A stretch of 64,000 nucleotides of DNA from Ruegeria profundi (GCF_001507545.1 NZ_LQBP01000007.1:124001-188000); one strand, 5' to 3'. Positions 26,189-36,142 are shown, numbered from the stretch's first letter. Made by a program: numbers and translations. The notes: generated from the sequence alone by a model not told the origin.

Positions 26189-29004
26189 GAGGCCGCGCGC
26201 TCGGCGCCTTCGGTAATGGCTTTTCGCAGCTTATCCTCAAGCGTGCGCTGTTTGCTTTCCGAATAGTATTTCAGCCCGAACATATCCTTGACGTAGAACG
26301 TGTCCACCACCTGTTCGCCATAGGTCGCGATCACCGCGTTGGCGATATAGACATTGGCCGCCGCCAGCGTACGGGCCAGATCATACAGCAGGCCGGGACG
26401 GTCGCGGGTGTCGACTTCGATAATCGTGTAGATTTCCGATCCGTCATTGTCGAATGTGATGTGGGTCGGCACGTTGAAGGCGCGTTCGCGTTTCTTGATC
26501 TTGTCGCGCGACTTCAACGCATCCTGCGCGACGACCTCGCCCCTCAGCGTCTTGTGGATCATCTGGGTCAAGCGCGGCAGGCGGCTGGATTCGAAAGGCC
26601 GGCCTTCGGCATCCTGAATCCAGAACACATCGGTCACATAACCGTCCTTGGTGGTATAGCTGCGGGCGTCGACCACATTCGCCCCAACCAGTGCCAGGGC
26701 CCCGGCGATCCGCGCAAAAATGCCGGGGTGATCGCCCATCGCAAAGCAGGCCCGTGTTGCATCGCGGTCTTCGTCCGGATGTAGCCGGATTTCCATTTCA
26801 CCCGGGTCACCGCTGATTTCCAGCGATCGCAACATCTCGGCAAATTCTACGTGGGTCGAGACATTCAAACCCTGCCAATACGGCGCGTAATGCCGCGCGG
26901 TTTCAGCCTTGAGGTCAGACTTGGACCAGTCTGCAAGCTCGGCCCGCAGCGCCTTTTTCGCCACGGTGCCGCGATTGGCGCGGTTTAGGTCCTCCATCCC
27001 CGTTTCCAGGGCGCGCTTGGTTTCAGCGTGCAGCGCCCTCAGCAGGGTAGCTTTCCAGTTGTTCCAGGTATTCGGCCCCACGCCACGAATGTCGCAAACC
27101 GTCAGAACGGTTAACAGGTCCAGCCGCTTGACCGTCTGGACCGCCTTGGCAAAGTCCCGCACCGTGCGCGGGTCTGAAATGTCGCGTTTTTGCGCCATGT
27201 CCGACATCAAAAGATGATAGCGCACCAGCCATTCCACGGTTTCCGAGTCCGATTTGTTCAGACCCAGCCGCGGGGCAACCTTGCGGGCGATCTGCGCACC
27301 AAGGATCGAGTGATCCTCGGCGCGGCCCTTTGCGATGTCATGCAGCAACAAGGCCACGTACAGTACCTTGCGATTGACGCCGCCTTTCAGGATCGACGAG
27401 ACCAGCGGCAGTGTCTCGACCAGCTCTCCGCGTTCGATCTGGGCAAGGTTGACGATACACTGAATGATATGCTCATCCACGGTATAGCTGTGATACATGT
27501 TGAACTGCATCATCGCAACAATAGGCTCGAATTCGGGCAGAAAGGCCGACAAGACACCCAACTCGTTCATCCGCCGCAAAGCGCGTTCGGGGTTGCCGTG
27601 CTTGAGCATAAGATCAAGAAAGATGCGCCGCGCCTCTTTGTTTTCGCGCATTTCCTCGTCAATCAGGTTCAGATTCGCGCTGACAAGCCGCATCGCATCC
27701 GGGTGTATCAGCATACCCGTGCGTAAGCCTTCTTCGAACAGGCGCAGCAGGTTCAGCTTGTCCGACAGGAATGTCTCGGGGTCGGCTACATCCAAACGTC
27801 CATGCACCACCTTGTAACCCGCCTTGATCCGACGGCGGCGGCGAAAAATGCGCTCAAGCAAAGCCTCGCCCTTCAGATGCGAGGCTTCGAGTTTGGTCAG
27901 AAAAATTCGGGTCAGATCGCCGACATAGGTTGCCTCGCGGAAATAGCGTTGCATGAACACCTCAACAGCGCGGCGTCCGGCCCGGTCTTCGTAGCCCATC
28001 CTTCTTGCCACCTCGACCTGTTGGTCAAATGTCAGCTGTTCGGTGGCGCGCCCCGTAACAAGATGCAGATGTGCCCGCACTGCCCACAGGAAATCTTCAG
28101 CCTGAACAAATGTTCTGAACTCTTCAGGCGTGAAGAGGCCCAACGGCACCAACTCGGCCACATCCTGAACCCCGTAAATATATTTGGCAATCCAGTACAG
28201 GGATTGCAGGTCGCGCAAGCCGCCTTTGCCCTCTTTTACGTTGGGCTCGACCACATAGCGCTGGCCTTGCTTTATGTGCCGTTCATCGCGTTCCTTCAGT
28301 TTGGCTTCGATAAATTGACGCTCGGTGCCCTTGAAAAGATCGGATTTCAGGCGCTTTTCCAGATCCGCCGCAAGCTTGGTGTCACCGGCCAGGTAACGCT
28401 GCTCCAACATGGCCGTTCGGATCGTGAAATCATCGGCACCAAGACGCAGGCAGTCTTTTATCGTGCGCGACGAATGGCCAACCTTCAGCCGCAAATCCCA
28501 CAAGATGTAAAGCATGGATTCGATCACGCTTTCGGCCCATGCCGTGATTTTGTAGGGCGTCAGAAACAGCAGGTCTACGTCGGATGAGGGCGCCATCTCG
28601 CCGCGCCCATAACCGCCCACCGCCAACACAGCGATCTTTTCGCCCTGCGTGGGTGTGGCCAGGGGGTGCAGATCCTCGCTCGAAACCTTCATGGCGGTAC
28701 AGACCAGCCCGTCAGTCAGATAGGTGTAGGAACGGGTCAGTGGCCGCGCATCAAACGGGCGTTCGGTAAAAGCATCGGCAATCGCCTTGCGCCCAGCTTT
28801 CTGGACGTCACGCAGAATGCGCACAGTCTCTTGCCGCCGTGCGACATTGTCTGAAATTTTCTCGAAAGCATCCGACAGCTGCGCCAGGACGGCGTTGCTG
28901 TCGAAAATTTCATCGGCCGGACAGATCAACTCACCCCTTGGGGCAAGCGTCAGAGCCGGTAGATCAGAAACCGGCGCCGGAGAAGCTTTGTGGGGCAGGG
29001 TCAA
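26185..29004 (-). CDS. glnD: PII uridylyltransferase/uridylyl-removing enzyme
   Basis: The 939-residue product has the nucleotidyltransferase site GGYGRGEMAPSSDVDLLF at 130-147. A central HD domain (VDEHIIQCIVNL, LLHDIAKGRAEDHS) and two C-terminal ACT domains (HPGIFARIAGALALVGANVV; DTRDRPGLLYDLARTLAAA) follow. It modifies PII proteins according to glutamine level and so controls nitrogen assimilation. The first possible start is TTG at 29004, overlapping the lipoprotein gene by 41 bases. A TTG at 28929 with AAGGGG just upstream would give a protein 25 residues shorter. Confidence 0.94.
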   Translation of the reverse strand: MTLPHKASPAPVSDLPALTLAPRGELICPADEIFDSNAVLAQLSDAFEKISDNVARRQETVRILRDVQKAGRKAIADAFTERPFDARPLTRSYTYLTDGLVCTAMKVSSEDLHPLATPTQGEKIAVLAVGGYGRGEMAPSSDVDLLFLTPYKITAWAESVIESMLYILWDLRLKVGHSSRTIKDCLRLGADDFTIRTAMLEQRYLAGDTKLAADLEKRLKSDLFKGTERQFIEAKLKERDERHIKQGQRYVVEPNVKEGKGGLRDLQSLYWIAKYIYGVQDVAELVPLGLFTPEEFRTFVQAEDFLWAVRAHLHLVTGRATEQLTFDQQVEVARRMGYEDRAGRRAVEVFMQRYFREATYVGDLTRIFLTKLEASHLKGEALLERIFRRRRRIKAGYKVVHGRLDVADPETFLSDKLNLLRLFEEGLRTGMLIHPDAMRLVSANLNLIDEEMRENKEARRIFLDLMLKHGNPERALRRMNELGVLSAFLPEFEPIVAMMQFNMYHSYTVDEHIIQCIVNLAQIERGELVETLPLVSSILKGGVNRKVLYVALLLHDIAKGRAEDHSILGAQIARKVAPRLGLNKSDSETVEWLVRYHLLMSDMAQKRDISDPRTVRDFAKAVQTVKRLDLLTVLTVCDIRGVGPNTWNNWKATLLRALHAETKRALETGMEDLNRANRGTVAKKALRAELADWSKSDLKAETARHYAPYWQGLNVSTHVEFAEMLRSLEISGDPGEMEIRLHPDEDRDATRACFAMGDHPGIFARIAGALALVGANVVDARSYTTKDGYVTDVFWIQDAEGRPFESSRLPRLTQMIHKTLRGEVVAQDALKSRDKIKKRERAFNVPTHITFDNDGSEIYTIIEVDTRDRPGLLYDLARTLAAANVYIANAVIATYGEQVVDTFYVKDMFGLKYYSESKQRTLEDKLRKAITEGAERAAS

Positions 29005-30136
29005 TCACTACTACCTGTTTATTCTGGATCGTGGCGACGGCCAGACCGCGTTCATTGGTACCGTTCGGCCGCAGGCGGAATATACCGCCGACACCCTGAA
29101 AACCAGCGTTTTGTGTCAGCGCCGAAGCGGTGAGCGCGTTGGACCTTCCTTGACTGACCAGGGCAGCGATTGCAGCGATACCATCATAGGCCAAACCGCT
29201 GATCGGGTGCGGGGCTTCGCCATAGGTATTGTTATACCGCTGCCGGTATGCCTGTGCTTTGGATGGGTCCGGCAGAGCAAACCACCCACCTTGTACACCC
29301 GGCAGGTCCAAAGTTTGTGGCGGGATGTCCCAGCGCGTTAGACCGATAAACTGTGTGTTCGCCGGTGAAACGCCTGCTTCGGGCAGCAACTGCGTAAAAA
29401 GCGGCAATGCGCCGGCAGTGGTTGCTGTCAGAAACAGGGAGTCCGCACCAGACGCATCTATGGTTGCTTTGACTGACGGAACCGAGTTGATGACACCTTG
29501 CTGAGAACGGTCATAGCCCACCGAGCCTGCATTGTTCACGCGGCTGCCACCAAGTGCATTGGAAATGGCAGCTTGACCCAACCGCCCGGCAGCATCGTTG
29601 CTATGAACGATGACCATGTTGGATTTGCCTTGCGATCCGGCAAAACTGACAAGACGATTGGCTGTATTGTCGAAAGTTGGCCCCAGCACGAACACATTGC
29701 CGCCTGCAATGCTGGTGTTGTTCGAAAAGGACAATACATTCACGTTGTTGCTCAGCGCCGCAATACCTGCGGAATTTGCAGCCTGCGCATACACAGGCCC
29801 AAGTATGATCTTCGCTCCGTCAGCCACCGCCTGCTGCGCAACCGCCGCAGCTGTATTTGAGCTGCCCCGCGTGTCATAAACGCGCAAATCAATCTGAACA
29901 TTCGGCAAGTCCGCAATAGCAAGGCGAGCCGCGTTTTCCAGGCTGCGCGCTAACGCGGCGTCACCAGCTTGCCCTGATCCCGCAGGGACCAACAAGGCAA
30001 CAGGCACGGGGTCGGAGGTATCGATCGAAGGCCCGCCGCCAATGGTGCCGACTTCGCAAGCGGCCAAAAATGCGGCGGTTGCCAGAACGGCGGCTGTACG
30101 CACCAGTTTGCGAACGGGCTTGCAAAGGCTAAACAT
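28964..30136 (-). CDS. LpoA-like penicillin-binding-protein activator lipoprotein
   Basis: The 390-residue product has a lipoprotein signal with lipobox FLAAC (Cys27). The mature part is a type I periplasmic-binding fold related to amino-acid receptors (VALLVPAGSGQAGDAALAR, IILGPVYAQAAN). In this position, next to rsmI and yraN, such proteins are annotated as LpoA/YraM-like activators of PBP1A. It lacks the N-terminal TPR-like domain of E. coli LpoA. It should sit in the outer membrane facing the periplasm. Confidence 0.82.
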   Translation of the reverse strand: MFSLCKPVRKLVRTAAVLATAAFLAACEVGTIGGGPSIDTSDPVPVALLVPAGSGQAGDAALARSLENAARLAIADLPNVQIDLRVYDTRGSSNTAAAVAQQAVADGAKIILGPVYAQAANSAGIAALSNNVNVLSFSNNTSIAGGNVFVLGPTFDNTANRLVSFAGSQGKSNMVIVHSNDAAGRLGQAAISNALGGSRVNNAGSVGYDRSQQGVINSVPSVKATIDASGADSLFLTATTAGALPLFTQLLPEAGVSPANTQFIGLTRWDIPPQTLDLPGVQGGWFALPDPSKAQAYRQRYNNTYGEAPHPISGLAYDGIAAIAALVSQGRSNALTASALTQNAGFQGVGGIFRLRPNGTNERGLAVATIQNKQVVVIDPAPQSFSGAGF

Positions 30137-30222
30137 CTGAATGAAAACTCCCTGTCCGGGCGGCTAGGGGACCGCCACTCTGTTGCTCGGGATAATAAAC
30201 GTCACGCTGTGAGGGTCCAGCT

Positions 30223-31080
30223 TTGAATTTCCAAAAAGTCAGTTTGGGCGCCGGCCTGTATTTTGTTGCCACCCCAATCGGGGCTGCGCGCGACATCACG
30301 CTTAGGGCGCTGGACGTGCTGGCGTCGGCTGACGTTATTGCTGCTGAAGATACGCGCAGCCTGCGCCGCTTGATGGAAATTCACGGAATCCCACTGGAAG
30401 GCCGGCGTATTCAGGCATACCACGACCACAGTGGTGCCGCGGCGCGTGGGAAGGTTCTGGATGCGCTAGCGGAAGGAAAGTCGGTGGCCTATGCATCGGA
30501 GGCTGGGATGCCGTTGATTGCCGATCCCGGCTATGATCTGGGGCGACAGGCCGCGGAGGCAGGGCATCTTGTAACCTGCGCACCGGGACCGTCCGCTGCC
30601 TTGATGGCACTGACGCTTGCAGGGTTGCCAACGGACGCATTCTTTTTTGCCGGTTTTCTGCCAAACGCCTCTGGCGCGCGACGAACCCGCATCGAAGCCT
30701 TGCGCGACGTGCCGGGAACGCTCGTGTTCTACGAATCGCCTAAGCGCGTGGCGGCCTGTCTTTCAGACTTGGCCGAGGTGCTGGGTGAAGACCGCAGCGC
30801 CGCGATGTGCCGCGAATTAACCAAGAAATTCGAAGAGGTCCGGCGCGGCACTTTGGGCCAATTGGCGTCTGAGCTGCACGGTCAGACACTCAAAGGCGAG
30901 ATTGTGTTGCTTGTGGATCGCGGACATTCGGACTCCGTTAACGAATCCGACGTAGAAGAAGCTCTGAAACGGGCCCTTGAAACCCACTCGGTCAGGGATG
31001 CGGCGGACTTGATATCTGAGATGTTCAAACTGCCTCGACGACCGATCTATCAAAAGGCCCTGAAGCTCGGGAAGGGATGA
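30223..31080 (+). CDS. rsmI: 16S rRNA (cytidine1402-2'-O)-methyltransferase
   Basis: The 285-residue product begins with LYFVATPIGAARDITLRAL and has YASEAGMPLIADPG and FYESPKRV, all RsmI hallmarks of the tetrapyrrole methylase fold. It methylates the ribose of C1402 with S-adenosylmethionine. The start is TTG, with GAGGG 7 bases upstream; an in-frame stop not far upstream leaves no other choice. yraN and gshB follow in the same direction. Confidence 0.95.
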   Translation: MNFQKVSLGAGLYFVATPIGAARDITLRALDVLASADVIAAEDTRSLRRLMEIHGIPLEGRRIQAYHDHSGAAARGKVLDALAEGKSVAYASEAGMPLIADPGYDLGRQAAEAGHLVTCAPGPSAALMALTLAGLPTDAFFFAGFLPNASGARRTRIEALRDVPGTLVFYESPKRVAACLSDLAEVLGEDRSAAMCRELTKKFEEVRRGTLGQLASELHGQTLKGEIVLLVDRGHSDSVNESDVEEALKRALETHSVRDAADLISEMFKLPRRPIYQKALKLGKG

Positions 31081-31081
31081 C

Positions 31082-31453
31082 ATGACAGCGCGATCCGTCC
31101 GAAGCTCGGTCTCTTACCACGCAGGGCAAGCGGCAGAGCTGCGGGTTGCAGCCGACTACGAACGCCGCGGCTTTGCCATCGCGCATCGACGCTGGCGTGG
31201 AGCGGGTGGTGAAATTGACCTGATCGCACGCGACGGCGAAGACTTGGTGTTCATCGAGGTCAAGAAAAGCACCAGGTTCGACATGGCAGCCGCCCGGATC
31301 AGCCAGCGTCAGATTGATCGCATTTGTGCCTCGGCCGCTGCGTTTTTAGGCAGCGAACCTCGTGGTCAACTGACAAATGTTCGGTTTGATGTTGCGTTGG
31401 TGGATGGCAGCGGTGCCGTTCAAATTATAGAAAACGCGTTCGGCACCGCGTGA
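31082..31453 (+). CDS. yraN: YraN family (UPF0102) endonuclease-fold protein
   Basis: The 123-residue product has the restriction-endonuclease-like core GGEIDLIARDGEDLVFIEVK, with the Glu-Asp-(Glu-x-Lys) arrangement. The function of the family is not settled; DNA repair or recombination has been proposed. It begins one base after the rsmI stop, with AAGGGATGAC as ribosome-binding site. Confidence 0.9.
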   Translation: MTARSVRSSVSYHAGQAAELRVAADYERRGFAIAHRRWRGAGGEIDLIARDGEDLVFIEVKKSTRFDMAAARISQRQIDRICASAAAFLGSEPRGQLTNVRFDVALVDGSGAVQIIENAFGTA

Positions 31454-31514
31454 TCCCCATTGAACCCCCGGTCGCGCTGGGCCATGTAACGGGCGAGAAA
31501 CTGAGGGACACGCC

Positions 31515-32447
31515 ATGAAAATCGCCTTTCAGATGGACCCGATCGGGGCCGTGGATATCAACGCAGACAGCTCTTTCCGTTTGGCCGAAGAGGCACAGGC
31601 CCGCGGCCATACGCTGTTTTTCTACAGCCCGGATCACCTCGCCTATCAGGAAGGACGGATTACCGCGCGCGGTTATGACATGAAGGTCCAGCGCGTTGCA
31701 GGCAATCCAGCCGTGCTCGGGTCTGAACGTGAAGTTGATCTGGCGGATTTTGATGTGGTCTGGCTGCGTCAGGACCCACCGTTTGATATGCATTACATTA
31801 CGTCGACCCATATTCTGGATCGCCTTAAAGGGAAGACGCTGGTGGTCAATGATCCGTTCTGGGTGCGGAACTACCCTGAAAAGCTGTTGGTTCTGGACTT
31901 CCCTGAATTGACCCCGCCGACAACGATTGCGCGCGATCTTCAGACGATCAAAGCGTTCAAGGAAAGGCACGGTGACGTCATTCTGAAGCCGCTTTATGGC
32001 AACGGTGGCGCAGGTGTGTTTCGGCTTGACGCAAACGATCGCAACCTGACCTCGCTGCACGAGTTGTTCACGGGTTTCTCGCGTGAGCCTTTGATCGTGC
32101 AGAAATTCCTGCCTGATGTAAGCAACGGCGACAAGCGTGTGATCCTTGTGGATGGCGAAGCTGTCGGCGCAGTCAACCGCGTTCCGGCCGCGGGCGAGAC
32201 CCGTTCGAACATGCATGTGGGGGGTCGCCCGGAAAAAATTGGCCTGTCAGAGCGCGATCAGGAGATATGTGCCGTAATTGGCCCCCTGCTGAAGGAAAAA
32301 GGGCAGATTTTCGTCGGGATCGATGTAATCGGCGACTATCTGACCGAGATTAATGTGACCTCGCCAACCGGTATTCAGGAACTGGAACGGTTTGACGGCG
32401 TCAACATTGCTGAAAAGATATGGCAGGCGATTGAGGCCAAAGTCTAA
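31515..32447 (+). CDS. gshB: Glutathione synthetase
   Basis: The 310-residue ATP-grasp enzyme has [20 protein letters not shown] at the start, [14 protein letters not shown] in the ATP site and [15 protein letters not shown] at the end. It joins gamma-glutamylcysteine to glycine. A GAGGGAC ribosome-binding site precedes the ATG. Its stop codon overlaps that of convergent yifB by 3 of 4 bases (CTAA). Other glutathione-linked genes in the window are the GST at 34 kb and the cyclotransferase at 61 kb. Confidence 0.97.
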   Translation: MKIAFQMDPIGAVDINADSSFRLAEEAQARGHTLFFYSPDHLAYQEGRITARGYDMKVQRVAGNPAVLGSEREVDLADFDVVWLRQDPPFDMHYITSTHILDRLKGKTLVVNDPFWVRNYPEKLLVLDFPELTPPTTIARDLQTIKAFKERHGDVILKPLYGNGGAGVFRLDANDRNLTSLHELFTGFSREPLIVQKFLPDVSNGDKRVILVDGEAVGAVNRVPAAGETRSNMHVGGRPEKIGLSERDQEICAVIGPLLKEKGQIFVGIDVIGDYLTEINVTSPTGIQELERFDGVNIAEKIWQAIEAKV

Positions 32448-33958
32448 GACGCGATCTTGGCGCTGATGCGAAAGCTCAGCGCCTCTGCGACATGCGGTCG
32501 TTTGACATCCCTTTCGCCATCGAGATCAGCGATTGTGCGCGCGACCCGCAGGATGCGATGAAAGGCGCGGGCTGACAGGCCAAAACGTTCGGCAGCTTTC
32601 AACAACAGTTCTTTCCCCTCTGCGTCCGGGGCGGCGATTTCCTCGAGAACGTTGCCCTCGACATCCGCGTTCTGGCGGGTTGCGGGCGTTTCCCGAAAAC
32701 GGTCGGCCTGAATTGACCGTGCCTGTTCAACACGTGCCGCAACAATGGCTGAACTGTCGCCGGAGGGCGGCAGGTCGAGGTCGGTAAACCCGACTGGCGG
32801 GACCTCAATCCGCAGGTCGAACCGGTCCATAAGGGGGCCGGAGATTCGGCCAAGGTAGTCTTCGCCGCAGACCGGCGCTCGCGAGCAGGCGCGGGCAGGA
32901 TCGGTCAGATACCCGCATTTGCAGGGGTTGGCCGCAGCCACCAGCATGAACCGGCAGGGATATTTCACATGGGCGTTGGCGCGGGCCACCATGACCTCGC
33001 CGGTTTCGATAGGCTGGCGCAGGGTTTCCAGCACCGTGCGGGGGAATTCTGGAAACTCGTCCATGAACAACACGCCATTATGAGCCAGCGAAATTTCGCC
33101 CGGCTTTGCGCCCTTGCCGCCGCCGACAATGGCAGCCATCGACGCGGTATGGTGTGGTTCCCTGAACGGGCGGCTGCGGCTGATACCGCCTTCATCCAGC
33201 AGCCCACAAAGGGATTGTATCATCGAGGTTTCCAGCGCCTCGACCGGGGTAAGCGGTGGTAGAATACCCGGCAGTCGCGCAGCCAGCATGGATTTGCCGG
33301 ACCCTGGTGTGCCGATCATGATCAGGTGGTGGCGCCCGGCGGCCGCAATTTCAAGGGCGCGCTTGGCCCGTTCTTGGCCTTTAACGTCGCGCAGGTCCCG
33401 GGTGCTGGACGCAAGGCTAACCTCTCCTGGTTTGGCCACAGGCAAAGGCGACTGGCCCGAGAAATGGCGCACGACATCGCCAAGAGACTCTGCACCGATC
33501 ACCTGAGTGGCATCCACCCAAGCAGCTTCGGCGCTTGAGGCGCGCGGGCAAAGCAGGCTGCGATCCTCGGCCGCAGCAGTCATGGCCGCGGGCAGCGCCC
33601 CGAGGACGGGCACAAGTGAGCCATCCAATGACAATTCGCCCAGCGATACCGTACCTTCGGCGGCGTCGGCAGGAATGATTTCAAGCGCCGACAACAAGGC
33701 CACGGCAATGGGTAGATCGAAATGGCTACCTTCTTTTGGCAGATCGGCGGGTGAGAGGTTGATGGTGATCCGCTTTGAGGGCAGCGCAATGGCCATCGAA
33801 CTGAGCGCACTGCGAACTCTGTCGCGCGCCTCGGACACCGCCTTGTCGGGCAGGCCGACGATGGAAAACGCCGGCAAGCCCGGTGAGACGGCGCATTGCA
33901 CCTCGACCGGGCGGGCATCGACACCTTGGAAAGCGACAGTGTGGGAGCGGGTGACCAT
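32444..33958 (-). CDS. yifB: YifB/ComM-type AAA+ ATPase (Mg chelatase-like)
   Basis: The 504-residue product has an N-terminal Lon-like domain ([29 protein letters not shown]). An AAA+ core follows with Walker A GTPGSGKS (216-223) and [10 protein letters not shown] Cys-containing insertion (NPCKCGYL...CSRAPVCG) and a Mg-chelatase C-terminal domain complete it. ComM in naturally competent bacteria is a helicase for branch migration during transformation; the role in non-competent species is open. A hairpin covers its ribosome-binding site. Confidence 0.93.
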   Translation of the reverse strand: MVTRSHTVAFQGVDARPVEVQCAVSPGLPAFSIVGLPDKAVSEARDRVRSALSSMAIALPSKRITINLSPADLPKEGSHFDLPIAVALLSALEIIPADAAEGTVSLGELSLDGSLVPVLGALPAAMTAAAEDRSLLCPRASSAEAAWVDATQVIGAESLGDVVRHFSGQSPLPVAKPGEVSLASSTRDLRDVKGQERAKRALEIAAAGRHHLIMIGTPGSGKSMLAARLPGILPPLTPVEALETSMIQSLCGLLDEGGISRSRPFREPHHTASMAAIVGGGKGAKPGEISLAHNGVLFMDEFPEFPRTVLETLRQPIETGEVMVARANAHVKYPCRFMLVAAANPCKCGYLTDPARACSRAPVCGEDYLGRISGPLMDRFDLRIEVPPVGFTDLDLPPSGDSSAIVAARVEQARSIQADRFRETPATRQNADVEGNVLEEIAAPDAEGKELLLKAAERFGLSARAFHRILRVARTIADLDGERDVKRPHVAEALSFRISAKIAS

Positions 33959-33959
33959 G

Positions 33960-33986
33960 AACGACCTTTTTGGTTAACAGGTCGTT
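33960..33986 (-). promoter_or_regulatory. Hairpin covering the yifB ribosome-binding site
   Basis: On the minus strand AACGACCT and AGGTCGTT form a perfect 8-bp stem with an 11-base loop, ending one base before the yifB ATG. The Shine-Dalgarno AAAGG lies in the loop and the 3' arm. In RNA this would lower translation; as DNA it could be an operator dyad. Confidence 0.5.
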
Positions 33987-34003
33987 GCTGCCATGGTCGC
34001 GGT

Positions 34004-34888
34004 TTAAGAATGGTTAATACCGGTGATCATTGATGCGAATTCTGGCCACGCGCCGGGGTCTGCAACGGTTTTGTCCCGGCAGAACCGGTTGCAAAAGCCC
34101 CAGCGTTGGCCGTCCAGCTCAAGTACGTGAGTGATCGGCTTACCAGAATACGGGCATGTGTCGTTGACGGATTGTGTTCCCTCGACTGGGCGAGCACCGG
34201 ACTTAGCGCCTATTGGCCAAGCACGTGATGGCAAATCCAACGCATAGGGAACGGGGTCATAAGCAACCGTCAGACCCATGGCACGCCATTGCCGTACCGA
34301 GATGTCTGACAGCAGCTCTAGGCAGTACGCGCGGTTGGCTTCTGAAACAGGCAGGCCGTACCCGATAATCCGGGCGGCTACCGGGGTATAGAAAACATCG
34401 GCCAGGGAATAGCTGCCGAACAGCGGGCCGGTTTCCGCGCCCGATACGGTGCGGGCGTGGGACCACAGGGTTTCAATCCGCTTCAAATCCGCCAACGTCT
34501 CAGAGGATGGCTGAAAACCCTGCCAACACTGGATCAATTGCATTGGACATTCTCCGCGCAAAGCATGAAACCCGGCAACCATCTCGGCACAAAGCCACCG
34601 CGCGGTTGCCCGGGCAGCAGGGTCCTTGGGCCACAACCCGGCCTTTGGGTGCCGTTCTGCCAGTGTTTCCGCCATGGCGAGGCTCTCGCCCACGACTGTG
34701 CCATCCGGCAGACGCAATGCTGGCACAAGACGGGCCGGGGCAAGGGATTTCATATCTTCGGCCATGGTGCCGGAATACAAGCCAATCATGTGGCTTCGGT
34801 AGGGCAGGCTGAACTTTTCCAGCATCAACCAGCCGCGCATGGACCAGCTGGAAAACAGGCGGTCGCCGATAAACAGATCATAAGTCAT
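34004..34888 (-). CDS. Glutathione S-transferase fused to a Cys-rich metal-binding finger
   Basis: Residues 1-230 are a GST: the thioredoxin-like start LFIGDRLFSSWSMRGWLML, VPALRLPDGTVVGESLAM (cis-Pro and Glu-Ser for glutathione) and an all-helical C-domain. The last 50 residues form a TRASH/YHS-like finger: Cys245-PYSGKPITH and GFCNRFCRDK (Cys266, Cys270). Such fingers bind heavy metals or iron. The fusion suggests glutathione and metal handling by one protein. The GST function itself is assigned only to family level. Confidence 0.82.
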   Translation of the reverse strand: MTYDLFIGDRLFSSWSMRGWLMLEKFSLPYRSHMIGLYSGTMAEDMKSLAPARLVPALRLPDGTVVGESLAMAETLAERHPKAGLWPKDPAARATARWLCAEMVAGFHALRGECPMQLIQCWQGFQPSSETLADLKRIETLWSHARTVSGAETGPLFGSYSLADVFYTPVAARIIGYGLPVSEANRAYCLELLSDISVRQWRAMGLTVAYDPVPYALDLPSRAWPIGAKSGARPVEGTQSVNDTCPYSGKPITHVLELDGQRWGFCNRFCRDKTVADPGAWPEFASMITGINHS

Positions 34889-34945
34889 ACCTGACGATGG
34901 CGCGGTCTGACCCTTCCGTAAATCAGTTATTTGTGCGGGCTGTGA

Positions 34946-35524
34946 TCACGGGCAGTGATTGATCCGCCCCACTGACCAGCGATCGCCGTGATGGGTTATG
35001 TCCGTTACGGAAAGGTTGTCGATGCGGTGGCCAAACACCTCTTGCGCTTCGATGCCAAGGGCACGCTGAACCTGTGTCAGGATGACACCGAAATGGGCCA
35101 CGATAACCAGATCGCGCCCGGAGTGATCGACTATCAGCCGGTCTATCACGGCATCGACCCTCGCCCGAACCTCATTCCAGGTTTCACCGTTCGGGGGGCG
35201 AACGTCACCCGGATTGTCCCAATAGGCAAAGGCAAGATCGGGGTCTTCTGCTTCGATCTCTTTGAACCCGCGTAGCTCCCACGTGCCAAAATGAATCTCT
35301 CGCAAGTCGGGATGATGCGGCAGCCTTTGCCGCTGGCCCTGAATGGCCGAGGCGGTGTCGGCAGCGCGTGAAAGGTCGGACGATATAACCAGCGCCTCAG
35401 CCGGCAAGTGCCCATGCAGTCGGGCGATGGCCGCATGATCGCTTAGGTCCGCAGGCAAGTCGGACCATCCAACCATTGATTTAGCGTGGGTTGGGCCGTG
35501 ACGAACAAGGTAAAGGTGCGTCAT
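34946..35524 (-). CDS. Histidine phosphatase family protein (CobC-like)
   Basis: The 192-residue product has the phosphoglycerate-mutase-type RHG motif near the N-terminus (YLVRHGPTH), SDLSRAADTA and VIVAHFGVIL with the second catalytic His. It overlaps cobU by 4 bp, so it is likely the alpha-ribazole phosphatase of cobalamin nucleotide-loop assembly. Sequence alone supports only the broader phosphatase family. Confidence 0.8.
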   Translation of the reverse strand: MTHLYLVRHGPTHAKSMVGWSDLPADLSDHAAIARLHGHLPAEALVISSDLSRAADTASAIQGQRQRLPHHPDLREIHFGTWELRGFKEIEAEDPDLAFAYWDNPGDVRPPNGETWNEVRARVDAVIDRLIVDHSGRDLVIVAHFGVILTQVQRALGIEAQEVFGHRIDNLSVTDITHHGDRWSVGRINHCP

Positions 35525-36066
35525 GGCAAATGCCCTTTCAGGACTAACGGCAACCCGACCGTCACCTGCACAACCAGATCAGCCTGCGCGGCCAACGCGA
35601 TGTTCAACCGGCCCTGCGCCTCGCGGAACCGGCGGGCCATGGCGTTGTCCGGGACAATGCCGTACCCGACTTCGTTTGAGACGATGACAACCGGAGCGTG
35701 GCAAGCCCTGAGGTCGTGCAGCAGCTTAGTCTGCGCCTGTTCCAGATCGTTTTCGGCAAGCAGATGATTGGTTAGCCACATGGTTCCGCAATCGATCAGG
35801 CAGATATCATTCGCGGTCAGGTCGCTCAGCGCAGGGGCCAGATCAAAGGGTGCCTCAATGGTCGTCCAACTACCCCCGCGCTGTGCGATATGGCGTTGAA
35901 CCTTGTTGCGCATCTCATCATCAAACACTTGTGATGTGGCGATGTACGAACGCTTTTTCCCAGAAGATACAACAAGTTGTTCAGCGTATGACGACTTTCC
36001 CGAGGCCGCGCCACCCAGCACAAAGGTCAAATCCGGATACACTGCATAGCCTTTCTGGTGATCCAC
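35521..36066 (-). CDS. cobU: Adenosylcobinamide kinase/guanylyltransferase
   Basis: The 181-residue product has Walker A GGAASGKS near residues 18-25, SYIATSQVFDDEMRNKVQRH and LIDCGTMWLTNHL, diagnostic of CobU/CobP. It phosphorylates adenosylcobinamide and adds GMP before lower-ligand attachment. The start is GTG at 36066 without a clear ribosome-binding site, so the first few residues are uncertain. Cobalamin made here would serve Ecm at 3-5 kb. Confidence 0.92.
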   Translation of the reverse strand: MDHQKGYAVYPDLTFVLGGAASGKSSYAEQLVVSSGKKRSYIATSQVFDDEMRNKVQRHIAQRGGSWTTIEAPFDLAPALSDLTANDICLIDCGTMWLTNHLLAENDLEQAQTKLLHDLRACHAPVVIVSNEVGYGIVPDNAMARRFREAQGRLNIALAAQADLVVQVTVGLPLVLKGHLP

Positions 36067-36142
36067 CCGGTCGTTTTCTGCGTACCTATTTCAAGTCGGT
36101 AAAACAAGCCCGGCTCGCGCCTGTAAATAAGGAGAGATTTCA

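Noticed and set aside
28964-30136. LpoA-like gene as an amino-acid ABC receptor
   Set aside because: No ABC permease or ATPase is adjacent, and the position next to rsmI and yraN fits the PBP-activator family better.
34004-34017. TTAA-N6-TTAA upstream of yifB as a CtrA site
   Set aside because: The spacing is 6 instead of 7 and the flanking bases do not fit; it also lies within the end of the GST gene.
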